From DATILI01 sp035476635 (GTDB lineage: Bacteria > Pseudomonadota > Gammaproteobacteria > Burkholderiales > Burkholderiaceae_C), in contig DATILI010000101.1 in the NCBI GenBank assembly GCA_035476635.1, positions 1-64,000 on the forward strand: a DNA stretch of 64,000 nt, in the 5' to 3' direction. How positions within the stretch are numbered: the stretch's first letter is position 1; each line of letters begins with the position of its first letter. The position numbers and the translations under genes are program-made. The notes under the pieces are model-generated. The model was not told where the DNA came from and did no database searches. It worked only from the letters and a program-made list of their open reading frames with translations. Of the stretch, positions 34,339 to 42,319 are shown one piece after another.

Positions 34339-34730
34339 GACGAACTCGCACGGCCGCTCCGGATCTCTGCGTGCTGACAGTGTTTGCCAATGGCGCGCAT
34401 CGCTCCCAGGTGCAGGATGCCTGCACCGGGCTGGCGCCGGGCAGTCGTGTCAGCTACGTATCCACGCCGACCGAGGCCGTGCTGGCGCTGCTGTCGGAAC
34501 GCGTGGATCTGGTACTGGTGGACGTGGCCGTGGCTGCGGACTTGCTGCCCGCACTGGCCCTGCACGCACGCCGTTCACTGCCCCAGGCAACGCTGCTGTG
34601 CTTCGGTGACGCGGCCGCACAAGGCCGAGCAACTTCCGCTGAGACGGCGTTGCACAAAGTCTTCCCCTGGGAGGAGTTGGTGCCGGTTCTGACACGCTGG
34701 CTTCAGGCTTGGCAGGCCCTGCCGGCTTGA
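34323..34730 (+). CDS. Receiver-like protein without output domain
   Basis: About 135 residues with the alternating strand/helix pattern of a receiver (CVLTVFANGAHRSQVQDAC, then VDLVLVDVAVAADLLPAL with a possible phosphoacceptor Asp). The N-terminal acidic pair of true receivers is missing, so phosphorylation is doubtful. GTG 34323 follows a GGGAGGG stretch very closely; ATG 34260 in the same frame is an alternative. It overlaps the EAL gene by 16 bases. No family recognised beyond the fold. Confidence 0.6.
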   Translation: MPNKLRRTRTAAPDLCVLTVFANGAHRSQVQDACTGLAPGSRVSYVSTPTEAVLALLSERVDLVLVDVAVAADLLPALALHARRSLPQATLLCFGDAAAQGRATSAETALHKVFPWEELVPVLTRWLQAWQALPA

Positions 34731-34763
34731 TCGCGATGATTCGGCCAGGCACCTGCGGCCGAC

Positions 34764-34777
34764 TTGACCCAGGTCAA
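34764..34777. promoter_or_regulatory. FNR-type box upstream of hemN
   Basis: TTGACCCAGGTCAA is a perfect palindrome fitting TTGAY-N4-RTCAA, centred 62 bp before the hemN ATG. hemN is a common FNR/Anr target. Confidence 0.85.
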
Positions 34778-34832
34778 AACCGGTGGACCGGCGCCGCGGC
34801 ACAGTCAACGCATCCGCAAAAGGTGCCTCCCC

Positions 34833-36215
34833 ATGCAAGCTGTTACTCCCGACCTGCTGCGCCGCTTCGATGTACCGGGGCCGCGCTACACCTCCTACCC
34901 GACGGCAGATCGCTTCGTGGAGGCATTTACCGTGGACGACTACGCGCGCGCCCTGGACCAGCGCCGCCACGGCGTCGCGGCGATGGCGCTGCCGCTTTCA
35001 CTCTACGTTCATCTTCCGTTTTGCGAATCGCTTTGCTACTACTGCGCCTGCAACAAGATCATCACGCGGCATCACGACAAGGCGGCGCACTACCTGCGCT
35101 ACCTGGGCCGCGAAATCGACCTGCATGCCGCGCACCTGGGCACCACGCAGGTCGTGACGCAACTGCACCTGGGCGGTGGCACCCCCACGTTCCTGAGCGA
35201 CGACGAGTTGCGCGAATTGATGGCGATGTTGCGCCGCAGTTTCACATTGGCGCCAGGGGGCGAGTATTCGATCGAGGTTGATCCGCGCACGGTGGATGCG
35301 AACCGGCTCGCCGTTCTCGCGGACCTCGGGTTCAACCGCCTGAGCCTGGGCGTGCAGGACTTCGATCCCGATGTGCAGAAGGCGGTCCACCGCATTCAAC
35401 CGGCCAGGCAGGTTTTCGACCTGATGGAGGAGGCGCGTGCGCTGCGGTTCGATTCGATCAATGTGGACCTGATCTACGGGCTGCCGCGGCAAACGCCTGA
35501 ATCATTCGAGCGCACCCTGGCCCAGGTGGCCGAGCTGCGGCCGGACCGCATCGCCCTGTATGCCTATGCGCACCTGCCCGAACGCTTCAAGCCGCAACGG
35601 CGCATCGTGGCCGCCGAACTGCCTGGCGCCGCCGCCAAGGTCGCGATGCTCGCGCGCGCGTTGTCGGCCTTTGCCGACGCGGGCTACGAATACGTGGGCA
35701 TGGACCACTTCGCCTTGCCCGAGGACCCCCTCGCGATCGCCAGGCGCCAAGGCTGGCTGCACCGCAATTTCCAGGGCTACAGCACCCAGCCGGACTGCGA
35801 TCTGATCGGCCTGGGCATCTCGGCCATCGGCCGTGTGGGCGCCACCTACAGCCAGAACGCGAAGACCCTGGATGAGTACTGCGACCGCCTCGACCAGGGC
35901 CAGCTGCCGGTGGTGCGCGGGCTGGCGCTGACGCGCGATGACCTGCTGCGCCGCGCTGTCATCATGGCGATCATGTGCCAGGGCGAGGTGGCTTTCGAAC
36001 CGATTGAACTCGCCTATCTCATCGACTTCAAGGCGTACTTCGCCGACGAGCTGATGTGGCTCGAAGGAATGGCGGAACAAGGCCTGGTACGGCTCGAACC
36101 CGACCGCTTCCAGGTGACCGAACTCGGCTGGTTCTTTGTGCGCGGCGTGGCCATGGTGTTTGATCGCTACCTGCAGGCCGACCGCAACCGTGCCCGGTTC
36201 TCCAGGATCCTGTGA
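34833..36215 (+). CDS. hemN: Oxygen-independent coproporphyrinogen III oxidase HemN
   Basis: 460-residue radical SAM enzyme that decarboxylates coproporphyrinogen III to protoporphyrinogen IX without oxygen, in haem synthesis. The [4Fe-4S]/SAM motif is C64-x3-C68-x2-C71 (PFCESLCYYCACNK); GGGTPTFL and GVQDFDP are further family motifs. Full length for HemN rather than the shorter HemW group. The FNR-type box upstream fits use when oxygen is low. One-base overlap (TGATG) with the next gene. Confidence 0.95.
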   Translation: MQAVTPDLLRRFDVPGPRYTSYPTADRFVEAFTVDDYARALDQRRHGVAAMALPLSLYVHLPFCESLCYYCACNKIITRHHDKAAHYLRYLGREIDLHAAHLGTTQVVTQLHLGGGTPTFLSDDELRELMAMLRRSFTLAPGGEYSIEVDPRTVDANRLAVLADLGFNRLSLGVQDFDPDVQKAVHRIQPARQVFDLMEEARALRFDSINVDLIYGLPRQTPESFERTLAQVAELRPDRIALYAYAHLPERFKPQRRIVAAELPGAAAKVAMLARALSAFADAGYEYVGMDHFALPEDPLAIARRQGWLHRNFQGYSTQPDCDLIGLGISAIGRVGATYSQNAKTLDEYCDRLDQGQLPVVRGLALTRDDLLRRAVIMAIMCQGEVAFEPIELAYLIDFKAYFADELMWLEGMAEQGLVRLEPDRFQVTELGWFFVRGVAMVFDRYLQADRNRARFSRIL

Positions 36216-36889
36216 TGCCTTCCGCGCTCTTGCTGGCAGCCTTGGTCATGGGCCTGACCGGTGGCCCGCACTGCGCGGTGATGTGCGGTGCCGCCTGCGC
36301 GGGCATTGCGCGCACGGGCCCCGCCATGGCACTGTTTCAGCTTGGCCGCATCCTGGGCTACGCGGTCCTGGGCGGTGTGGCAGCTGGTTCCTTGCAGGGC
36401 CTGGGCTGGCTCGCCGGAGCCACGGCTGCGGCGCGCCCGCTGTGGACACTGTTGCACCTGGCAGCGCTTCTGTTTGGGTTGACGCTGCTGCTGCAGGGCC
36501 GCCAGCCGCTGTGGGTCGACAGCCTCGGCCGCAGCGCGTGGTCACGGGTTCGTCGCTTCACCCCGGCAGGCCTGGCACCACGGGGTGCGCACGCCCCCCT
36601 GCTGGCCGGCGCCTTGTGGGCCTTCATGCCTTGCGGCTTGCTTTACTCGGCGTTGTTGCTGGCCGCGTTGGCGGGCAGTGCGCCGGGGGGCGCTGGCGTG
36701 ATGGCCGCCTTTGCCGCAGGAAGCGCGGTGTCGCTGACGCTCGGCCCCTGGTTGTGGCGCCATTGGCGGCAGAAGTTCTCCACCTCCTGGGGAACACGGC
36801 TGGCCGGCAGCGCACTGGTCGCGGTGTCGGCATGGGCGCTGTGGCTGGTCGCGACGAGCCAGGGCTTGCCCTGGTGTGTTGATCCTTGA
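36215..36889 (+). CDS. SafE/TauE-like (UreH-domain) membrane protein
   Basis: 224-residue membrane protein with about six helices. Cysteine/histidine motifs GLTGGPHCAVMCGAAC at the N-terminus and LWAFMPCGLLYSALLLAA in the middle are typical of the SafE/DsbD-like group often found beside cbb3 assembly and hemN genes, where a metal or redox transport role is suspected. It starts in the overlap with the hemN stop, so the two are translationally coupled. Confidence 0.85.
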   Translation: MPSALLLAALVMGLTGGPHCAVMCGAACAGIARTGPAMALFQLGRILGYAVLGGVAAGSLQGLGWLAGATAAARPLWTLLHLAALLFGLTLLLQGRQPLWVDSLGRSAWSRVRRFTPAGLAPRGAHAPLLAGALWAFMPCGLLYSALLLAALAGSAPGGAGVMAAFAAGSAVSLTLGPWLWRHWRQKFSTSWGTRLAGSALVAVSAWALWLVATSQGLPWCVDP

Positions 36890-36906
36890 GATGAAGCGGT
36901 AGGCAC

Positions 36907-37479
36907 ATGATGAAAGCACGGTGGTACCCGTTTGCAAGTTCGTGGCTTTGCCTTTTGCTCGCGAGTCCATCCCTCGGGGCAGAACAAGACGTCGATCGAT
37001 TCAGCATTTCCGCGGATGGCCAGGAAGTTCTTGACACCAGCAGCAAGTCGATCTGGCGGCGGTGTGTCGAGGGGATGCATTGGAACAGCAAGACCTGCGT
37101 GGGCACACCGTTGGCGTTCGATCATGCGCAGGCCATGGCCCGCGCGAAGGATCAGGCAGCTTCCAGCCAGCTCTCTTGGCGAATTCCCAGTGCCGCGCAA
37201 TTGAGGCGCTTGGGGGAAGCGTCGCGCCAGCATCCTGCCGTCCATGGCATCAATTTTCCAGCGGCGCCTGCAGGCTGGCATTGGTCGGCATCGGTCAGCA
37301 CCAACAATGCTCAGATCAATCCATACAACTACGGCAACGTCATGCAGGGCCTGGGTCCGACCTCGGTCAACCGGCTTGCATTTCTCCAAGGCTGGGCCGT
37401 CAACTGGGGCTCGGGCGAGGCGCGTGGCGATGTGCTGAAGCGTGAATTGCTGGCCGTCAGGCTGGTTCGTCCTGGTTGA
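36907..37479 (+). CDS. Secreted DUF1566/Lcl-like protein
   Basis: 190 residues with a signal peptide (WLCLLLASPSLGA) and a compact Trp-rich domain: SIWRRCVEGMHWNSKTCVG (two Cys likely in a disulphide), SWRIPSAAQLRRL and WHWSASV, ending AVRLVRPG. The order TW.RC.EG...C.G / WRLP...EL / WSS / A..VR is the pattern of DUF1566 (Lcl C-terminal) proteins of unknown function. It follows the SafE gene by 17 bases, but its link to that operon is uncertain. Confidence 0.72.
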   Translation: MMKARWYPFASSWLCLLLASPSLGAEQDVDRFSISADGQEVLDTSSKSIWRRCVEGMHWNSKTCVGTPLAFDHAQAMARAKDQAASSQLSWRIPSAAQLRRLGEASRQHPAVHGINFPAAPAGWHWSASVSTNNAQINPYNYGNVMQGLGPTSVNRLAFLQGWAVNWGSGEARGDVLKRELLAVRLVRPG

Positions 37480-37510
37480 TCGACCCGCGCCGGACGCAGG
37501 CAAAGGCTCG

Positions 37511-38209
37511 CTAGTCTGGTGGCGCGAGCAGTACCTGTGCAATGAAGCGCCTGCGCTCGCTCTTGTCGCTGGCCGTTCCCTGGTTGCGAAACAGCGATTC
37601 TGACTGCATGTAGCAGTACAGAACGAATGCCCTTGCACGGACTTGCTGGGCGTCGAACCGCAGCGACGCGAAGCATTCGGCCAGGTAGGCGAGCCGCTTG
37701 GCATCCACTTCATCGACGATCATGCGGGCCGCGTCGTCGCGCCTGGCCCATGCACGAATCGCCAGTTCGACCGACGCGCCCTTCATGGCGGCCCGGCCGT
37801 GAAAAGGCAGTTCCACCAGTTCACGGATCAGCTCGTCTGGCGCCACGCCCTGTTTCTTGTAGCGCGCGATGATTTGTTCGGTTTGTGCCTCTTGCCAGGT
37901 GATCAGCAGGCGCCGGAGCAAGTCGTCGCGGTCGGTGAAGTGCCAGTAGAAACTCCCGCGCGTGACATTCAGGATCTTCGCCAGCACGTCGACGCGCACG
38001 GCATCGATGCTCTTGACGATGAGCAACTCGGTGGCGGCCTTGATCCAGTCGGTTGGCGTCAGCTGGGCACGCGACTCAAGCCTTTCTCCTGACAGTACTG
38101 TATTGTCTTCAGGCGGCTCAGACGCAGAGCGCTTCGCAGCTGTCCTGATCGGGCTTTTGGCAGGCATGGGCGGATCATAACTGGCAATGTGCGGGGGCAT
38201 GGCATCCAT
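37511..38209 (-). CDS. TetR/AcrR-family transcriptional regulator
   Basis: 232 residues. After a ~45-residue basic N-terminal extension the TetR helix-turn-helix is clear (DWIKAATELLIVKSIDAVRVDVLAKILNV in part: AVRVDVLAKILNVTRGSFYW). The ligand domain is unassigned. AGGG precedes ATG 38209; ATGs at 38200 and 38167 are alternatives. It is divergent from the Bug-ligase-thiolase operon, with a palindrome between them, so it probably represses that operon and senses its substrate or a CoA intermediate. Confidence 0.88.
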   Translation of the reverse strand: MDAMPPHIASYDPPMPAKSPIRTAAKRSASEPPEDNTVLSGERLESRAQLTPTDWIKAATELLIVKSIDAVRVDVLAKILNVTRGSFYWHFTDRDDLLRRLLITWQEAQTEQIIARYKKQGVAPDELIRELVELPFHGRAAMKGASVELAIRAWARRDDAARMIVDEVDAKRLAYLAECFASLRFDAQQVRARAFVLYCYMQSESLFRNQGTASDKSERRRFIAQVLLAPPD

Positions 38210-38253
38210 GAAAACCCTAGGAGCTCGAAATTGGCGCAGCGGCTATCATTCTT

Positions 38254-38271
38254 CCATACACATATGTATGG
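38254..38271. promoter_or_regulatory. Probable TetR operator
   Basis: CCATACACATATGTATGG is an 18-bp palindrome with one mismatched pair, in the 71-bp gap between the tetR gene and the Bug receptor. It ends ten bases before the GTG start of the receptor gene and overlaps its ribosome-binding site, a repressing position. Confidence 0.65.
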
Positions 38272-38280
38272 AGATAATCT

Positions 38281-39273
38281 GTGACCACACGCCGCCAATT
38301 CGTTCAATCCGCGGGCGCCGCCGCCGCACTCGCTGCGCTTGCGCCTTTCGCCGCCTTCGCGCAAACCCTGGAGCAGGTCAAGATCCTCTATGGCTTCCCG
38401 CCGGGCAGCGCCGGCGACAGCGTGGCGCGCCGCGTCGGGGAAAAACTCGCCGGTTCGGGCTACACGAAGAATGCCGCGGTGGTGGAAAACAAGCCCGGCG
38501 CCGGCGGGCGCATCGCGCTGGAGTCGCTCAAGGCCGCGGCCGCGGACGGCAGCACACTCGCGCTATCGCCGTTCTCTTGCACATCGATCTATCCGCACAT
38601 CTACAGCAAGCTCAGCTATGACCCGGTGAAAGACTTCGTGCCGGTGTCGATCGGCGCGGTCATGCACCACGGGCTGGCGGTCGGGCCCCTGGTTCCGGCC
38701 GGCGTCAAGACGGTCAAGGACTACCTGGCCTGGGCCAAGGCCAACCCGAAGGACGCCAGCTACGGCTCGCCGGCGGCCGGGTCGACACCGCACTTCATCG
38801 GTGCCCTGCTGGGCCTGAACAATGGCGTGGAACTCAAGCACATCCCCTACCGCGGCTCGATTCCCGGTGTGACCGACGTGGTGGGCGGGCAGATCGCCTC
38901 GATGGTCACGCCCAGCGGCGACTTCATCGCCAACCACAAGGCCGGCAAGCTGCGCCTGCTTGCCACCTCGGGCCGGCAACGGTCGCCGTTCTCGCCGGAG
39001 GTCCCGACCTTTGCCGAACAAGGTTTTCCCGAGCTCACGACCGAAGAGTGGTTCGGTTTCTATGCGCCGGCCCGCACGCCGCAAACCGTGGTCGCCGCGG
39101 CAAATGCGGCAATCAATGCCGCCATCAAGGACAAGAGCGTGGTCGACAGCCTTGCGGTGGTCGGCCTGATTGCGCAAGCTTCGAGCGCCGACGAAATGGC
39201 GCGTTCGCAGAAGGCCGAATTCGAGCGCTGGGGTCCGCTGGTCAAGAAGATCGGCTTCACCGCAGAGTCTTGA
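38281..39273 (+). CDS. Bug-family periplasmic solute receptor (TctC-like)
   Basis: 330 residues. The signal starts TTRRQFVQSAGAAAALAAL (twin-arginine-like) and is followed by the family motifs GFPPGSAGDSVAR, VENKPGAGGR and IPYRGSIPGVTDVVGG. GTG 38281 has GGAG seven bases upstream. First gene of an operon with a CoA ligase and a thiolase, so it probably captures a hydroxycinnamate or related acid. It is not a recent copy of the receptor at 2285. Confidence 0.92.
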   Translation: MTTRRQFVQSAGAAAALAALAPFAAFAQTLEQVKILYGFPPGSAGDSVARRVGEKLAGSGYTKNAAVVENKPGAGGRIALESLKAAAADGSTLALSPFSCTSIYPHIYSKLSYDPVKDFVPVSIGAVMHHGLAVGPLVPAGVKTVKDYLAWAKANPKDASYGSPAAGSTPHFIGALLGLNNGVELKHIPYRGSIPGVTDVVGGQIASMVTPSGDFIANHKAGKLRLLATSGRQRSPFSPEVPTFAEQGFPELTTEEWFGFYAPARTPQTVVAAANAAINAAIKDKSVVDSLAVVGLIAQASSADEMARSQKAEFERWGPLVKKIGFTAES

Positions 39274-39285
39274 GAGGGGGCGGCC

Positions 39286-41082
39286 GTGGATCTGAAGCTA
39301 TTTGGTGACGCCGACGCGCTTGCCGCCAGGCGCGTCGTGCGCGAGAGCCGGCCTGACGGCGGCTTTGTGCTGCGCCATCCCGAGCCGCTGCGGCCCTATG
39401 CGCGCTGCGTCGGCGAATGGCTGGAGCACTGGGCCGCGGCCACACCGGGCGCCTTGTTCCTGGCGGAGCGCGACAGCTCGGGAGAGTGGCGCCGCCTGAG
39501 CTACCAGCAGGTTCGTGGCCTGGTTGGCCGCATTGCGCAGGGCCTGCTCGACCTGGACCTGCCCAGCGGGAAACCCGTGGTCATTCTTTCCGACAACGCG
39601 ATCGACCACGCACTGCTGGCCCTGGCCACCATGCACGTCGGCCGCAGCGTCTGCACCGTTTCCAGTGCCTACTGCCGCTTGAGCAAGGACCACGGGAAGA
39701 TCCATGGCATCCTGGATCTGCTGGACCCGGCCCTGGTGTATGCGTCGGATGCGTCGGTCTATGGGCCGGCCCTGGCATCCTGGCCTGGTGCCGCGCCCTG
39801 CGTTTTCAGCGAGGGTGCGTCGGCCTTCCCGGGCGCGCGAACGTTTGATGCGCTGGCGCGGGCGCCCGAAGGCCCGGCGGTGGCCCGGGCCTTCGCCGCG
39901 ATCCGGCCCGACGACGAGGCCAAGTACCTGCTCACCAGCGGCTCGACCGGCAGCCCCAAGGTGGTGGTCAATACCCACCGCATGCTGTGTGCGAACCAGC
40001 AGATGATTGCCCAGGCCTGGCCGTTCCTGAACCGGCACAAGCTGGTGCTGCTGGAGTGGCTGCCGTGGAGCCACACCTTCGGCGCCAATCACAACTTCAA
40101 CATGGTGCTGGCGCATGGCGGCAGCCTGTACCTCGACGAGGGGCGCCCGGCGCCCAAGCTGATCGAGAAGACGTTGCGCAACCTGCGCGAGGTGAAGCCG
40201 AATTTCTATTTCAACGTGCCGCGCGGCTTCGACATGCTGCTGCCCTATCTCGAACAGGATCCGGCTGCCGCGCGCGATGTATTCGAGCGCCTGGAAGGCC
40301 TGTTCTACGCCGGCGCCGCATTGCCGCAAAGCCTTTGGGAGCGGCTGGAGCGCGTCGCCCGCACGGTGCGCGAGCGCCCGGTCTGGTTTACGTCAGCCTG
40401 GGGTGCGACCGAGACGGCACCGGCCGTGACCTCGGTCCACTGGCAGATCGAGCGCGCCGGCTGCATCGGCTTGCCGCTGCCCGGCGCCGAACTGCGCTTC
40501 GTGCCCAATGGCAATAAGTTCGAACTGCGGGTCAGGGGGCCGAATGTGTTCACGCGCTACCGCAATGCGCCCGAGCTCACGGCCAAGGCGTTTGACGAAG
40601 ATGGCTACTACCTGATCGGCGATGCCGCCCGGCTGGTCGACGCCGAAGACCCGGCCTGGGGCGTGGCATTCGATGGGCGCGTGGCCGAAGACTTCAAGCT
40701 GACCTCCGGAACCTGGGTTTCGGTCGGCACGCTGCGCGTGCGCGCCGTGAGCGCCATGGCGCCGCATGTGGCGGACGTGGTGGTCACTGGGCATGACCGG
40801 GCCGAACTCGGTCTGCTGGTGTTTCCAACGCCGCAGGCGAGCACGCTGAGCCCGCTGCAATTGGCCGGGCATGTGCGGCAGGGCCTGCAGTCCCTGGGTG
40901 CGGGCGGCGGTTCTTCGCAATCGCCGGTGCGCGCGCTGCTCATGGATGAGCCGCCGGACGCCGAAGCCGGCGAGATCACGGACAAGGGCTACATCAACCA
41001 GCGCGCCGTGCTGGCCCGCCGCGCGCGGGACGTGGAGGCCCTGTACGCAACCGGCGGCGATGCGCGCCTGGTTGCACTTTGA
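39286..41082 (+). CDS. Feruloyl-CoA synthase-like acyl-CoA ligase
   Basis: 598-residue adenylate-forming (ANL) enzyme. The AMP-binding loop is YLLTSGSTGSPKVVVNTHRM; WLPWSHTFGANHNFN and FTSAWGATETAPAV are the A4/A5-type motifs, and the hinge is YYLIGDAARLVDAEDP. The length and motif wording match the feruloyl-CoA synthase group, which activates hydroxycinnamates with ATP and CoA; the true acid is not certain. GTG 39286 begins 13 bases after the receptor stop. Confidence 0.85.
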   Translation: MDLKLFGDADALAARRVVRESRPDGGFVLRHPEPLRPYARCVGEWLEHWAAATPGALFLAERDSSGEWRRLSYQQVRGLVGRIAQGLLDLDLPSGKPVVILSDNAIDHALLALATMHVGRSVCTVSSAYCRLSKDHGKIHGILDLLDPALVYASDASVYGPALASWPGAAPCVFSEGASAFPGARTFDALARAPEGPAVARAFAAIRPDDEAKYLLTSGSTGSPKVVVNTHRMLCANQQMIAQAWPFLNRHKLVLLEWLPWSHTFGANHNFNMVLAHGGSLYLDEGRPAPKLIEKTLRNLREVKPNFYFNVPRGFDMLLPYLEQDPAAARDVFERLEGLFYAGAALPQSLWERLERVARTVRERPVWFTSAWGATETAPAVTSVHWQIERAGCIGLPLPGAELRFVPNGNKFELRVRGPNVFTRYRNAPELTAKAFDEDGYYLIGDAARLVDAEDPAWGVAFDGRVAEDFKLTSGTWVSVGTLRVRAVSAMAPHVADVVVTGHDRAELGLLVFPTPQASTLSPLQLAGHVRQGLQSLGAGGGSSQSPVRALLMDEPPDAEAGEITDKGYINQRAVLARRARDVEALYATGGDARLVAL

Positions 41083-41122
41083 AATTCCGGGCCTTGGCCC
41101 ATTCCCTTGAGAACTATCCGTC

Positions 41123-42310
41123 ATGCGATTCGACGACTCCTACATCCCGGCGCCGCTGCTGTGGTCTTCGCCTTTCATCCGCTGGCAAGGCCGCGCGGCC
41201 GATGTCTCCAGCCTTGACCTGGCGGTGCAAGTCACGCGCGATGCCATGGCCGCGCGCGGCTTCGACGCCGCCGAGGTCCAGCAGCTGGTGTTTGGCAGCA
41301 CCGTGCCGCAAACCCACAGCTTCTACGCGGCACCCTGGCTGGCGGCCAGGTTGGGCATGGCCGAGGTCGGCGGCCCGACGGTCTCGCAAGCCTGCGCGAC
41401 GGCCGTGGCCTGCATTGCCACGGCAGCCGCGGCGAATGGCTTGTCCGGCGGACAGACTCAGCTGGTGGTGACCGCGGACCGCACCAGCAATGGTCCGCTG
41501 CTTGTGTATCCGCGCAGCGCGGCCATGGGCGGAAGCCCGGTCACGCAGAACTGGGTGCTCGACTCTTTCGCCGCGGACCCCTGCACGGGCGAGTCCATGG
41601 TCCACACCGCGGAAGCCACCGCACGCGACGGCGGTTTCACGCGCCAGGCCTGCGACGACCTCACCCTGTTGCGCCACGCCCAGTACCAGAATGCATTGCG
41701 CGACGACCGTGCGATCCAGAAGCGCTACCTGCAGCCGATCGTGATCGAGCAACGCAAGTCGCGGCTGGTGCTGGATCAGGACGAGGGCGTCAGCCCCTAC
41801 AGTGCCGAGGGCCTGGCGGCACTGAAGCCGGCGCTGCCGGGCGGCGTCGTCACGCCCGGCGCGCAGACTCATCCGGCTGACGGCGCGGCCGGCGCCGTGG
41901 TCACCAACCGCGAGACGGCGCAGCGCCTGGCCAATGGCCAGGGCACCGTGAAGCTGGTCTCCGCCGGCTTTGCGCGGGCCGAGAAAGGGCGCATGCCCAA
42001 GGCGCCCGCGTTGGCGGCGCAGCGCGCGCTGCAAAGCGCCGGCCTGGCCATGGCTGAAGTCAAGGTTGTCACGACGCACAACCCATTCGCCGTCAACGAC
42101 CTGTGGTTCAGCCAGGCCACGGGGTTTGCGCTGGAGCAGATGAATCCGCTGGGTTGCAGCCTGATCTACGGCCATCCGCAGGCGCCCACCGGCCTGCGCG
42201 CCATCGCCGAACTTGCCGAGGCCCTGCGCATCGCGGGTGGAGGCGTGGGCCTGTTCGCCGGCTGTGCGGCGGGCGACATGGGGGCGGCGCTGGTGGTGCT
42301 GGTGGAGTAG
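41123..42310 (+). CDS. Thiolase-family protein
   Basis: 395-residue thiolase fold enzyme. Nucleophilic C91 lies in SQACATAVACI; the second active-site region reads THNPFAVNDLWF, and the C-terminal part NPLGCSLIYGHPQAPTGLR and FAGCAAGDMGAA supplies the His and the second Cys. The motifs are less standard than in PhaA (GHPIGASG is replaced by GHPQAPTG), so it is probably a side-chain-shortening thiolase for the ligase product rather than an acetoacetyl-CoA thiolase. Last gene of the operon; convergent with a GGDEF gene. Confidence 0.83.
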   Translation: MRFDDSYIPAPLLWSSPFIRWQGRAADVSSLDLAVQVTRDAMAARGFDAAEVQQLVFGSTVPQTHSFYAAPWLAARLGMAEVGGPTVSQACATAVACIATAAAANGLSGGQTQLVVTADRTSNGPLLVYPRSAAMGGSPVTQNWVLDSFAADPCTGESMVHTAEATARDGGFTRQACDDLTLLRHAQYQNALRDDRAIQKRYLQPIVIEQRKSRLVLDQDEGVSPYSAEGLAALKPALPGGVVTPGAQTHPADGAAGAVVTNRETAQRLANGQGTVKLVSAGFARAEKGRMPKAPALAAQRALQSAGLAMAEVKVVTTHNPFAVNDLWFSQATGFALEQMNPLGCSLIYGHPQAPTGLRAIAELAEALRIAGGGVGLFAGCAAGDMGAALVVLVE

Positions 42311-42319
42311 CTCAGGGCC

